The position numbers and the translations under genes are program-made. From JAHOYW01 sp963664605 (GTDB lineage Bacteria > Verrucomicrobiota > Lentisphaeria > Victivallales > Victivallaceae): a stretch of DNA of 64,000 bases. Of the stretch, positions 26,650 to 35,236 are shown one piece after another (the first letter of the stretch is position 1; each line of letters starts with the position of its first letter). The DNA lies in the NCBI GenBank assembly GCA_963664605.1, contig OY761536.1, forward strand, positions 1,922,001-1,986,000. Reading direction: 5' to 3'. The notes below the pieces were generated by a model that searched no databases, had not been told where the DNA came from, and saw only the letters and a program-made list of their open reading frames with translations.

Positions 26650-27390
26650 TTAATTTTGGTTAAAAGACTGTATAGCCTCACTCATATTTTTCTGATTTTT
26701 TCTTAAAACTTCAATTACAGCTCTTTCATCCAATCTGGATATCGGGACTGTAAGCCCTATCGAGGCACAAATATTATCACCATCCAGAACAGGAACAGCA
26801 AATGCCTTTATTTCCTGATCTTTATTCACCATGACAGACATTTCTTTTTCCCTTATTACGGCTATACTGTTTTGTAATTCATCCCAATTGCTGATATTAT
26901 CCCACTCTTCATTCGGATAGCCATTCTTTTTGATGAACATACGGAGCTTTTCTTCCGGCTGATAGGACAAAAGGATTCGTCCTGTAACACTTCCATATAA
27001 AGAAAGATTTTCGTAGACTTCAGCGCTTACCATCACACTTCTCTTGAATTGATCCTGTGCAAGAATCTCAATATCGCCAGAATCGTTTAATTTTGCTATC
27101 ACTCCGGATTCTCGTGTTTCCGACGCAACGATCTTCACATAATGTTCCGCTAGTTCATTAAGCGTATTATCAGGAGAATAAGACTGGGCCAGAGCATAAA
27201 ACTTTTTGCTTATGATGTAGGTTCCATTCCCGTTCTTTTCGACATAATTTAATTCCACGAGGGATTTCAGGATATTACACAGCGTGCCTTTGTTCAAACC
27301 GGTTGAACGTGTCAGCCTGTCAAGGGAAACTCCCTTATCAGGTGAAAGCAGCTCCATTATTGAAAAAGTTCTTTCTATTACTTGTATCAT
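26650..27390 (-). CDS. IclR-family transcriptional regulator
   Basis: Winged HTH at residues 1-60 (IMELLSPDKGVSLDRLTRST, NKGTLCNILKSLVELNYVEK) and a C-terminal effector domain (VMVSAEVYENLSLYGSVTGR, FAVPVLDGDNICASIGLTVP). The length of 246 is typical. It begins the operon with the aldolase and dehydrogenase and lies divergent to the hydrolase at 27580. An inverted repeat in the intergenic region is a candidate binding site. Confidence 0.92.
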   Translation of the reverse strand: MIQVIERTFSIMELLSPDKGVSLDRLTRSTGLNKGTLCNILKSLVELNYVEKNGNGTYIISKKFYALAQSYSPDNTLNELAEHYVKIVASETRESGVIAKLNDSGDIEILAQDQFKRSVMVSAEVYENLSLYGSVTGRILLSYQPEEKLRMFIKKNGYPNEEWDNISNWDELQNSIAVIREKEMSVMVNKDQEIKAFAVPVLDGDNICASIGLTVPISRLDERAVIEVLRKNQKNMSEAIQSFNQN

Positions 27391-27428
27391 TGTGTTTTGT
27401 ATGATAAAATATTTATATTGTAAAATTT

Positions 27429-27457
27429 ATTCTATATCTTGAAATATAATTTGTCAA
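27429..27457 (-). promoter_or_regulatory. Sigma-70 promoter of the IclR operon
   Basis: Minus-strand TTGACA (27452-27457), 17-base spacer, TAGAAT (27429-27434), ending about 39 bases before the IclR start codon. Confidence 0.75.
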
Positions 27458-27468
27458 TTTAAATTCCA

Positions 27469-27546
27469 GGAAATTGTGTAAAAATATTTTTTGGGAATGG
27501 ACAAAATAAAAATTCAAGATTAGTTTTATTTTTTACGCAATTTTTC
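27469..27546. promoter_or_regulatory. Inverted repeat between divergent IclR and hydrolase genes
   Basis: GGAAATTGTGTAAAAA (27469-27484) is mirrored by TTTTTACGCAATTTTTCC (27529-27546), with one mismatch and a two-base gap. It lies upstream of both genes, as an IclR operator could, but binding is a guess. Confidence 0.45.
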
Positions 27547-27579
27547 CAAATAAAAAATATAATTTAAGGAAACAGTAAA

Positions 27580-28608
27580 ATGTCTGAGTTCAATTTTTCT
27601 CCTTCGGTCCTGCATCATCACCTGCTTGATAATATGGAATATCCATTATCTTACAAAGGCGGGGATGTCAAGCTATGGCAAACAAATCTGCGTAATAAAC
27701 TAAAGAAACTGCTGGGTGATATGCCGAGAGAAAAATGCCCATTAAACGTACGTAGTCTATGGAAACGCGATCATGAACTTGGAACTATTGAAAAAATAGT
27801 TTTCACATCAGAAGATTTATGCGATGTACCTGCTTATATTTGCCTTCCTAAAAATGCAATTCCTCCTTACACAACTTTCATCTGTCTTCAAGGACACTCT
27901 AGCGGCATGCATAACTCAATTGGAATGGACTTTGAGACTAATGAGAAAGTAATAGAAGTAGATGGCGACCGGGATTTTGCCTTAAGCTGTATGCGCAATG
28001 GAATAGCGGCTTTATGTATCGAACAACGCTCTTTTGGAGAACGTCGCGAAAATATCCAGAAAAAGGTATCCAAACACATGTGTCATGATGCAGTTTGTCA
28101 CTCATTAAAAATCGGACGTACCCTCGCTGGAGAAAGAGTTTGGGATACAGAAAGAGGCTTGGATTATTTAGAAAGTCGCGAGGATATTGATATGAAAAAG
28201 ATTGGACTGATGGGTAATTCCGGCGGTGGAACAATAACTATGTATGCAAGTGCTGTCCTTGACCGTATTGCTTACGCTATGCCATCATGCTCTTTTTGTA
28301 CATTTAAAGATTCGATCATGAATATCTATCATTGTGCCGACAATTACATCCCAGGACTTATGAAGTATGCCGAAGCTGCTGATATAATGGGCTTGCATGC
28401 ACCTAAACCATTAGTAATCGTAGCTGGTAAAGAAGATGACATTTTTCCTGTTGACGCAGTCAAAAAAGCTTTTTCAGATCTTAAAGCAATTTACAGTGCA
28501 TCTGGCGCTGAAGATAATTGCCAATTAATAATTGGTAATGGTGGACATCGTTTTTATGCTGCTAACGCCTGGTCGGCAATGTTAAAATTAATAAATCTAA
28601 ACACATAA
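27580..28608 (+). CDS. Alpha/beta hydrolase, acetylesterase-like, cytosolic
   Basis: 342 residues without signal peptide. Motifs: TTFICLQGHSSGMHNSIGM (about 92-110, oxyanion region), ALCIEQRSFGERRE (about 145-158), nucleophile elbow GLMGNSGGGTITM (about 211, Ser near 214), VIVAGKEDDIFPVDAVKKAF (acid, about 290) and NGGHRFYA (His, about 328). The pattern fits large-lid alpha/beta hydrolases related to acetyl-xylan esterases, common in glycan loci. It is transcribed away from the IclR operon and may share its control. Confidence 0.75.
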   Translation: MSEFNFSPSVLHHHLLDNMEYPLSYKGGDVKLWQTNLRNKLKKLLGDMPREKCPLNVRSLWKRDHELGTIEKIVFTSEDLCDVPAYICLPKNAIPPYTTFICLQGHSSGMHNSIGMDFETNEKVIEVDGDRDFALSCMRNGIAALCIEQRSFGERRENIQKKVSKHMCHDAVCHSLKIGRTLAGERVWDTERGLDYLESREDIDMKKIGLMGNSGGGTITMYASAVLDRIAYAMPSCSFCTFKDSIMNIYHCADNYIPGLMKYAEAADIMGLHAPKPLVIVAGKEDDIFPVDAVKKAFSDLKAIYSASGAEDNCQLIIGNGGHRFYAANAWSAMLKLINLNT

Positions 28609-28934
28609 TTAATGGATATAATATAATTCCCCTAATGATTGGGCATCTTTTGGGCATCTTTAATGTGTTTAAGTCATAAAAAGATACTAAAAGTCATGCT
28701 TTAGCACAAAGGTTATCCTAAGCAGGGAGTGAGGGAGAAAAATGGTGGTGCAAATCAGGTTTAAACGAAACGGTCTCTGGAGAAAAACCATTCTGCAACC
28801 TATTATAGATTAACGGCCTATTGTCAGAAAAGAATTAATTTATTTTCTTCTCGCCCGGGAAGTTCTCTGTTTATTTTTGGCTTCCTTTTTATTATTCTGT
28901 ATCCTATCTAAACTCTAAAATAGCGCCCACTCAA
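28609..28934. other. Intergenic stretch without a recognised gene
   Basis: About 325 bases between the hydrolase and the tail-like gene. TTGGGCATCTTT occurs twice with 11-base spacing (28639-28650 and 28650-28661). No ORF, tRNA or clear terminator is seen. Confidence 0.6.
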
Positions 28935-29013
28935 AATCCTTATTGGTTGACACTTGTTTTAAGTGTAAGAGCGGCAATGAAGCTCGCTCTGTAAAACCCA
29001 AAAGGAGGAAGTC
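28935..29013 (+). promoter_or_regulatory. Conserved leader of the tail-like fusion gene, copy 1
   Basis: AATCCTTATTGGTTGACA at its start, then TAAGAGCGG 19 bases after the TTGACA start (28947 and 28966), then AAAAGGAGG as a strong ribosome binding site before the ATG. ACACTT-GTTTT-AAGTGT forms a small hairpin. The same arrangement recurs at 33985-34060 and 34075-34125. Confidence 0.65.
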
Positions 29014-29907
29014 ATGTCCCTTACTACTCAAAATTTTAAAATCGGTCCTTGTTCAATCACTTATAAAGGCGAATTGCTTGGGATAACCCGCAACTGGTCT
29101 ACTTTAAGCTTCAAATACAGCCATTATGACGTGAAAGTCAACAGAACCCATGAGCAGATAATTGATAAACGGTTAACTGGCATGCATGCTTACTTTAAAA
29201 CAGAAATCCTTCAGATAGACGCAGGCATCAATCAATTATTTCTCGGAAATACAACCTGGACTATGGACTATCTGGGCAAACGCTGGAGCCTGAAGGGCGG
29301 CGAGCTTTTGATTGTTCCCATAAGCACTAACGACAAAATCGCCTATCGCATGCCTAACGCCCTGATAATTAATCAGGGAGTGTTGAATTTCAGTAATACC
29401 GAAGCATATACTCTGCAAATGGAATTTGAGTCCAACTATAATGACGGCGAAGAAATCCTGATCGAAACTTTAGACGCGGACACGTGTGGAAGGACAATCC
29501 TGGAAAACAATAGTATAGATTCCGACTCTTTTGAATTCGCCATGACCGCATACATTGCCGATAAGCTGGGAATGACTGTGGATACGGATATTTTCCGGGG
29601 CGGCATTCCGCTGAACGTTGATGGTTGCGGGGTGGAACTTGTCGGTTATGAAGAGGGTGATCCAATGACAAGCGCAAAGTATTTTATCAGCTTTTTCTGT
29701 CTGGACCCCTCAAGAAAAAAGGTGATGCAAAATATAAAATCCCTTGCTGATAAATTCCCGGTTTACGGGGAAACTATTACGCTCGCAGATGTTGGTGACG
29801 TAACCTGTCAGGCGATCACAAAAGGCCCGGTTGAATTCAGCAAGAAAACTGCCGACGATGGAAAAATCAAGAATCTCGGCGAACTACTCTTGATTGTCGT
29901 AATTTGA
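29014..29907 (+). CDS. Phage-tail-like protein: tail-tube-like N-half fused to tail-terminator-like C-half
   Basis: 297 residues. The N-terminal half (about 5-155) follows the pattern of siphophage tail-tube proteins: FKIGPCSITYKGELLGITR, then VKVNRTHEQIIDKRLTG, a strand with KTEILQIDAG, then KGGELLIVPI, the IAYRMPNALI block and YTLQMEFESNYND. The C-terminal half (about 168-297) follows tail-terminator/minor-capsid proteins: AMTAYIADKLG, DIFRGGIPLNVDGCGVEL, AKYFISFFCLDPSRKKVMQN, the sharp FPVYGE turn and a final strand LGELLLIVVI. I know these families as separate phage genes, so the fusion is unusual. No head or baseplate genes are near. A frameshifted paralogue is at 33120-33984. The assignment rests on pattern recognition only. 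Confidence 0.6.
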   Translation: MSLTTQNFKIGPCSITYKGELLGITRNWSTLSFKYSHYDVKVNRTHEQIIDKRLTGMHAYFKTEILQIDAGINQLFLGNTTWTMDYLGKRWSLKGGELLIVPISTNDKIAYRMPNALIINQGVLNFSNTEAYTLQMEFESNYNDGEEILIETLDADTCGRTILENNSIDSDSFEFAMTAYIADKLGMTVDTDIFRGGIPLNVDGCGVELVGYEEGDPMTSAKYFISFFCLDPSRKKVMQNIKSLADKFPVYGETITLADVGDVTCQAITKGPVEFSKKTADDGKIKNLGELLLIVVI

Positions 29908-29927
29908 GCCAAAACGGAAATATAAAA

Positions 29928-30725
29928 ATGGATTATAAAAAATTAAAAAATACTGACGCAGAGCTAAAGTTGCAGCTTAAAGACCGGAACCACTGGATGG
30001 AAAAAAGGAAAAAGCTCAGTGAAACCGGGGCAGTTTATGACGCTTGGAAGAAGGTTTCTCCATCTATAAAAAGAGCCGCTACCGAACACCTTAATGATAA
30101 TCTGGACAAGGCCGAAAAACTTTACAAAAACGTATTTTTGGAAATTAATAGTCGAACTTCCGCTAAGAGAGCTCTCGGTGAAACAGAAATAAAATCGGTA
30201 CTGAACAAAAAAGACAATTTAGGAAGTTTTTTAACCAGAATGGCGGTGGCGGAACAGGTATTGGATAAAGCTAATGAATATATTGAAAAAGGCACTAAAA
30301 TATGTAATATCGCAACTGGGTTATATGCGATTTATATCGGATACAAAGACCATAAAATGTATAAAACACGACTTTCAAGAGTCATGTCCCTTCGGGAAGA
30401 GATGCGCTACGGCCAGGAGCAGATGATGCATGTTGCCGAAATTATGGCTGAACTCGCATCCTTTGCCCCGCCGGGAATGAGGGAATATCTTGAATATAAC
30501 ATCTCAGCATTTCTCGCGTGCGGAAAAACATTTGACTTGGTAAACAAATACGCCCGGAAAATTGAAGAGCTGTCAGTTGAAGTATTTAGTATGTTAGCTG
30601 AGAGTCTTAAATCAAGCAAAAGTCTCAAAACCGGAGATAGCCTGCTTTTTGACGATAAATATAAGAAAATGCATAAGAAATATAATGTAGGAGACCAACT
30701 TGACATAGTAAAAAGAAGCAAATGA
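29928..30725 (+). CDS. Helical protein of unknown function next to the tail-like gene
   Basis: 265 residues from the ATG at 29928 (a TTG at 29904, overlapping the previous stop, would add eight residues; the ATG has CGGA nearby and is preferred). It is almost entirely helical and very basic: KLQLKDRNHWMEKRKKLSE at the N-terminus, charged coiled-coil-like stretches at about 40-110, a short hydrophobic segment ICNIATGLYAIYIGY (about 123-137) that could touch a membrane, and a C-terminal helix bundle to about 235. I recognise no family. It follows the tail-like gene by 20 bases and is probably co-transcribed, so it could be a partner, chaperone or cargo of that protein. Confidence 0.6.
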   Translation: MDYKKLKNTDAELKLQLKDRNHWMEKRKKLSETGAVYDAWKKVSPSIKRAATEHLNDNLDKAEKLYKNVFLEINSRTSAKRALGETEIKSVLNKKDNLGSFLTRMAVAEQVLDKANEYIEKGTKICNIATGLYAIYIGYKDHKMYKTRLSRVMSLREEMRYGQEQMMHVAEIMAELASFAPPGMREYLEYNISAFLACGKTFDLVNKYARKIEELSVEVFSMLAESLKSSKSLKTGDSLLFDDKYKKMHKKYNVGDQLDIVKRSK

Positions 30726-30733
30726 CTTCAATT

Positions 30734-32971
30734 CTATTTCCTCTGATTTATTTCTTTGATATATTTTACTGTTTTTGAGACAAGTTCTGGTTTTTCTTTT
30801 TGGTATTTTAAAAAGATTTCATGAGCCAATTTTATATATTTTAAAGCATTGTTTTTATCATCCAATTTATCATATGCGGCCCCGACAATAAAAGCATATA
30901 TACCAGTTTGAAGATTGCTGCCATACTTTTTCTTTTGCTCTTTGTATGCCAATAAAGAAAATCTCAGGGCTTTTTTAATTTCGTCAGTCTGATGGTAACA
31001 CACTGAGAGCTTATTGGCCAGCAATATAATTGAATCGATATCGATTTCTTTATCACTAACATTTTCCCATGATTTTTCAAAATAATCCTTAGCCTTCAGC
31101 CATTTTTTTTGAGCAAAAAATATATTTCCAATTCTATAGTATAAATAACTAAGCGTCCGATGATCTTTATTTTTTTGAATTAAAACTAAAGCAATAACTT
31201 TTTTATAATATTTTTCGGCTAAAACATCTTTCTCCAGATAATAGTAACCATCGGCAATATCCGTGAGAGCCCTTATTTTGTCCCATATTGAAATTTCAGG
31301 AACAACTTTTTTTGTTATTAGCTTGCCAGCTTGGTCAAAAACCGCTAAAGCCTTTTCTTTTGCATCTTGATGCAGACATATATCCCCAATCTCGCAATAA
31401 GCATTTATTTTCTGTTTCAAATATTCAGTATTTTCTATTAATTTTGGATTTTTTTCAAATACACTAATAATTTTCCAACAGCATTTTTCAGCATCTGAAT
31501 ATCTTTTTGCAGATTTATAGATTTTCGAGAGCTCCTCATATGCAGCATTTAGCATTATGAATTCAGCTTTAATATCCAGCATGAAGTTAACAGCGTCTTC
31601 AGCATTTTTTATGCGCTTCTTTAAGTCGCCCTGATTCTTATAAAAGTCGTCTAAAAAACTATAACAATCCGAAGCAAGGGAAGCTTTAGTAAGCTTTGGC
31701 TCTTTATTAACTAATGCTAAACACTTTTTACTGTACTCTGCTGATTTTTGCCATTCCTTTTTCTCGTTATAGCAGTAGGCTATTAATTGATATGCTCTAA
31801 TTACCCAAAGCGGTTTTTCCCCCGATTCCGGCAACATTTTTAAAGAGCACAAAAGCAATCGCAAAGATTCTTCTGAACTTTTGTCATAACCGGCATAGGC
31901 AACCTTATAGACAATACCGGCGGCATCTTTGCCTTTGGCATCTTGCAATATGTTAATACATTTATTGAAATATTTATTGGGCACATAACGCTCATATACC
32001 CCTAATTCATAGTATAAATCAGCTATTTTTTCTTTTTTTGCCTTGAGACCTTCTAAAACTTTAATTGCCTTAAAGATATATTTCTTGAATTTTATTTTAT
32101 TCTCTCCGTCAATATATTTTCCTGCCACTTTCTTATAAAACGAACTTAGTTCAAGACTGAAAGGAGGATTACATTTTTCTAGAACAGCCAAAGCTTCAAG
32201 AAAGCGTTTCTTCTCTTTATAATTATACTTATAATCAAATTTAAAGTCGAAAAAGTTGTCGGCAACTTTATTCAGGTACTTCAAAGCGTCTTGAAAATCT
32301 TGTTTTTGCGCCTTAAGAATACTGAAAGCACACATTAAGAGTGCATTATGTGCGGCAACACGAGTATATATTTTATTCGCTATTTTAATTCCCGGAGTTA
32401 AATATTCTGAAGCCTTTTCAAGGTTGTTTTTTTTTAGATAGGCATTTCCCACCCAGTAATAATAAGAGTCCGGTGCAATAAAAATCTTACCAAATTTGGA
32501 TTTTATGATATTTTCGAATTTATTATTTAGATCTAAAACAAGGTCAGTTTGGTTTTGGAGCGAGGCAAGCCATATCATATTCCATGCTGCCCGAGCTATA
32601 TTATTCTCATTGTTGTTTTTTTGTGCTGATTTAAGAGCGTTTTGAAAACATTCAAAAGCAGTCTTATATTTTCTATGTTCCCTGTAGAGTTTACCTCTTT
32701 CTAAATAAAGTTTTTCTAGTGTTTCAGCCGAATCTGAATATTTTTTGTAAAACAATATCTTTTGTTCCAAATTCTTCCTGTAAGCTATAGAAAATTGCTT
32801 TGACTCCTCCAATATTTCTTCAAAACTTTTTTCTTTTGGGGTTTGTTTTGTTTCTGCGTTATAAACAAGGAAGTAAAATACAAAACAAATTACCCAAAAG
32901 GCAAAAACTGTAAGTATCCAAATAAATATAGATTTTTTCAAAATCAACACCTCTATTTTTATTAAGCACAA
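30734..32971 (-). CDS. Membrane-anchored TPR-repeat protein
   Basis: 745 residues. One N-terminal membrane segment (about 13-37, SIFIWILTVFAFWVICFVFY) leaves the rest outside the cytoplasm or facing it through a signal anchor. The body is a chain of tetratricopeptide-like helices, for example ETLEKLYLERGKLYREHRKY, YYYWVGNAYLKKNNLEKASE, YYRIGNIFFAQKKWLKAKDY and GAAYDKLDDKNNALKYIKLA. Such scaffolds bind protein partners. No enzymatic motif is seen. It converges with the helical protein gene (8 bases apart) and lies between the two copies of the tail-like gene. Whether it belongs to that module is unknown. Confidence 0.75.
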   Translation of the reverse strand: MCLIKIEVLILKKSIFIWILTVFAFWVICFVFYFLVYNAETKQTPKEKSFEEILEESKQFSIAYRKNLEQKILFYKKYSDSAETLEKLYLERGKLYREHRKYKTAFECFQNALKSAQKNNNENNIARAAWNMIWLASLQNQTDLVLDLNNKFENIIKSKFGKIFIAPDSYYYWVGNAYLKKNNLEKASEYLTPGIKIANKIYTRVAAHNALLMCAFSILKAQKQDFQDALKYLNKVADNFFDFKFDYKYNYKEKKRFLEALAVLEKCNPPFSLELSSFYKKVAGKYIDGENKIKFKKYIFKAIKVLEGLKAKKEKIADLYYELGVYERYVPNKYFNKCINILQDAKGKDAAGIVYKVAYAGYDKSSEESLRLLLCSLKMLPESGEKPLWVIRAYQLIAYCYNEKKEWQKSAEYSKKCLALVNKEPKLTKASLASDCYSFLDDFYKNQGDLKKRIKNAEDAVNFMLDIKAEFIMLNAAYEELSKIYKSAKRYSDAEKCCWKIISVFEKNPKLIENTEYLKQKINAYCEIGDICLHQDAKEKALAVFDQAGKLITKKVVPEISIWDKIRALTDIADGYYYLEKDVLAEKYYKKVIALVLIQKNKDHRTLSYLYYRIGNIFFAQKKWLKAKDYFEKSWENVSDKEIDIDSIILLANKLSVCYHQTDEIKKALRFSLLAYKEQKKKYGSNLQTGIYAFIVGAAYDKLDDKNNALKYIKLAHEIFLKYQKEKPELVSKTVKYIKEINQRK

Positions 32972-33119
32972 TTTAATATAGTTATTTTTCCTGACAATTC
33001 AATTTTACATTGAACAAAAGACTTATTTCCCGGTTATATCTTCCCTCATGGGCTGCCGAGACAAAAAAGGCGCAACCTGCGTATAAATACGAACAGGCCG
33101 CGCCAGTAGTGGAGGGATT

Positions 33120-33984
33120 TCAGATAATGACGGTTAACGACATGTCTGCAAGAGCTTTTGATTCTCCGTTATTTACAAGTTCCGAATCAAAATTACACGC
33201 CCCTCCTAAAACAGCTTTCAGTATCACAGTGTTTTTTTTATCCAGACCAATGCTTTCTCCGTAAATGGGGAGATGACAATCAAGTTTATGAATTGTCTCC
33301 ATCGCTTTATCCCGGTCACGATCAAAACACGCCACATTGAATTCATAATGCCGGTTTATTAAAGTACTTTGCGGTTGTTCTCCTCTAAACATGACCGAGG
33401 GACCATTAGCGCCGATCCGCGGGCGCCCCCGAAAAACGTCAATATTTACGGACGCCGAGTTTGTCGGCAATGTATGCGGTTACAGCGCGTTCCAGTAATG
33501 CCGGATCAATTTCAGGAAGAAGAATTTCGGCTTTTTGTGCTTCGTCAACGGAAATTCTTTCGAACAGGATTTTTTCCTTTTCCACGTAAGAGACTTCGAA
33601 TTCAAGCGTCATGGTACACTCCCTGACTGTAGAAAAGGTGCATGTGCTGCAGATGGGAAAAGGTACGGCATGGGAGAAACGATAAGCTGTCATATTGGAC
33701 GTCCCAATCGGAATCAACAGTAATTCTCCCCCTTTTATATTTTCTTGCCTCCGCTTGAGCATATTGAATGTGATGACCTTGCTATCGCCAAAAAATAATT
33801 CAGGTAATTTGTCAGCCGATATGATCTCCATGCGCAACGAGGCTGTTATATCTGTCTCGTTTTGATCAAGGCCTTTTTTCTTTAAAGTTACCGGTGAAGG
33901 ATTTTGGGTTATGCCGAGAATTTCTCTATTGAATACTACCCCACAAGGGCCGACTTTGAAATCTTGCGAATTGAAACTTGTCAT
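33120..33984 (-). pseudogene. Frameshifted second copy of the tail-tube/terminator fusion gene
   Basis: Two overlapping frames together match the whole protein of 29014-29907. The first frame (33439-33984) carries FKVGPCGVVFNREILGITQ, KGGELLLIPI, MTLEFEVSYVEKE and AVTAYIADKLGV, then stops after four foreign residues. The next frame resumes with NIDVFRGRPRIG and runs to the terminator-like end (CFDRDRDKAMETIHKLDC, LPIYGE, MSLTVII). Against the intact copy (GMTVDTDIF) the junction GV-VNIDVF near 33445 fits best as a two-base deletion. There is no long homopolymer at the site. It is preceded by a leader matching copy 1 and by AAAAAGGTGGCACT before the ATG. Confidence 0.75.
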
Positions 33985-34060
33985 AGTGCCACCTTTTTGT
34001 TTTTACGGAAGAGCTTCATGCGTTCCTGTAATTAGAAAATTTGTCAACCAATTAAGGATT
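33985..34060 (-). promoter_or_regulatory. Conserved leader of the tail-like gene, copy 2
   Basis: The minus strand begins AATCCTTAATTGGTTGACA, then GGAACGCATGAAGCTC close to the GCGGCAATGAAGCTC of copy 1, and ends AAAAAGGTGGCACT before the start codon. TTGACA is at 34042-34047 (minus). Confidence 0.6.
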
Positions 34061-34074
34061 TTAAAGTCAAACTT

Positions 34075-34125
34075 CAAATGGTTGACAAGTTTTTATAGGG
34101 TAAGAGCGGTAATTAAACGCCCTGA
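34075..34125 (+). promoter_or_regulatory. Orphan copy of the tail-like leader, copy 3
   Basis: TGGTTGACA with TAAGAGCGGTAAT, TTGACA starting at 34082 and TAAGAGCGG at 34101, exactly the same 19-base interval as copy 1. It faces right, but no ORF of size follows (the first ATG gives four codons), so a third gene copy has probably been lost. Confidence 0.55.
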
Positions 34126-34146
34126 GTTGTTAAACAATCACTTTAT

Positions 34147-34294
34147 GCAGACAATTTAATTAGGCGGGGCCGATAAAGTAAGCGGTATGCGTTCTTTAAA
34201 AATTCCTTATAATTCTTCCCCGAACCGAACTTCGTGCATTTTTGCATTTAAAGGACGCAAACTGCCGGCGGCCCCGTCTAATTAAGCTGTCTGC
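34147..34294. repeat. Long inverted repeat with 26-base arms
   Basis: 34147-34172 (GCAGACAATTTAATTAGGCG then GGGCCG) pairs with 34269-34294 with three mismatches. Inside, GCGTTCTTTAAA pairs with TTTAAAGGACGC (one mismatch). The whole can fold into a hairpin of about 150 bases with an A+T-rich loop. It carries no plausible gene. It could be a MITE-like relic, a terminator-like barrier or part of a structured RNA. Confidence 0.75.
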
Positions 34295-34308
34295 CGCAAT
34301 TCCCAAAG

Positions 34309-34407
34309 TAGTTTGCGTTTTCCAAACGCAAGTAACAAAATGCTCTTTGCGCCATGCAGGGCATGGTGAACTCGGAGCTCGCCACGCTTTGCGTGGATCG
34401 CAAGCTA
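34309..34407. other. Cluster of perfect small hairpins closed by an outer stem
   Basis: An outer stem TAGTTTGCG (34309-34317) pairs with CGCAAGCTA (34399-34407, one G-T pair). It overlaps the first of three perfect hairpins: TTGCGTTT-TCC-AAACGCAA (34313-34331), CCATGC-AGG-GCATGG (34352-34366) and CCACGC-TTT-GCGTGG (34382-34396). The first hairpin competes with the outer stem, giving two alternative folds. A 76-codon minus-strand ORF overlaps but has no ribosome binding site or protein-like pattern. A structured RNA or repeat element is possible. Confidence 0.5.
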
Positions 34408-35022
34408 CCTCTTCTTCTTTAAGCAACTGTAGTTTTTTGTCTCTTTCCGGTTTATTTTATCATTGTTTGGAGTTTTTGGATTAAGCGCAAAAGGACTGGC
34501 TGTTTTGTTTTCAAATAAAGCGGAAAAACAATATAACAGTTAACTCGTTACCTATTGCTCCGGAAGACAATGAAATACAATGAAATCCCGGAACAATAAT
34601 ATGCAGGAATTGTCTCGGGAGTATGAGAACACACCATAACTGAGGAAATCAGCGTAAAAAAATCGGCTTCCCGCCGGGAAATTCGGTTAATAAATTAGGC
34701 TGAGTTACCCTCAGAGGCTTAACAAAAAATGGAATGATCTACCTGAAAAACCGCTTTGGAGTCCGGTTTTAGTTTCGATTCACACGAAATAATCTCAATT
34801 TTTACCTGCCGCATTCTGCATAAGTTGTTGCAGATAAATAAATTAATAATGCCAGTCAAGTTCGGGACGCGACCTGGAGAACCGGAGAGAAAAGGCCCAA
34901 CAGAGAGAAAATTCCGGAAAAACGGCTCGCAGACGCGCGTCTCCAGCAAAAGGGAAAACCTGCATATCCTTTTCATTCAACGGGATATACGAATCTGGTT
35001 TATTCAGGGTGGGGCAAAAAAA
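34408..35022. other. Stretch without a recognised gene
   Basis: Mixed-composition DNA between the hairpin cluster and the tRNA fragment. Only short ORFs without ribosome binding sites are present, and I see no terminator, tRNA or known motif. Confidence 0.6.
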
Positions 35023-35072
35023 TGGTGGGCGTAACGGGACTTGAACCCATGACCTCTACGATGTCAACGTAG
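35023..35072 (-). tRNA. 3' half of tRNA-Val(GAC), truncated: probable integration scar
   Basis: The minus strand reads CTACG-TTGACAT-CGTAG (anticodon arm, anticodon GAC), a five-base variable loop AGGTC, the T arm ATGGG-TTCAAGT-CCCGT, then the 3' acceptor strand TACGCCC, discriminator A and encoded CCA. The D arm and 5' acceptor strand (GGGCGTA expected) are absent from the DNA to the right, so this is not a functional tRNA. Such 3'-half copies mark one end of elements integrated into tRNA genes. In this orientation the element would lie to the right. No intact copy or integrase is in the window. Confidence 0.85.
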
Positions 35073-35236
35073 ATCTTCTTGGCTTCTTTTTTAGGCAGGA
35101 TGCTTTCTAATGAAGCTTACCAAATACTATATCATCGAAGCTATATACAAAAAATGTATTTGCATGAATTACTATTTGTGATATATTCCTATAATAAATT
35201 TTGTTGTGAATGGTATAAATGATTTTGTAGGTGAAT

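Noticed and set aside
28935..34125. A complete prophage or contractile injection system
   Set aside because: No terminase, portal, capsid, sheath, baseplate or tape-measure gene is found in the surrounding DNA.
34196..34426. 76-codon minus-strand ORF over the hairpin region
   Set aside because: Its frame is explained by the inverted repeats; no ribosome binding site and no protein-like pattern.
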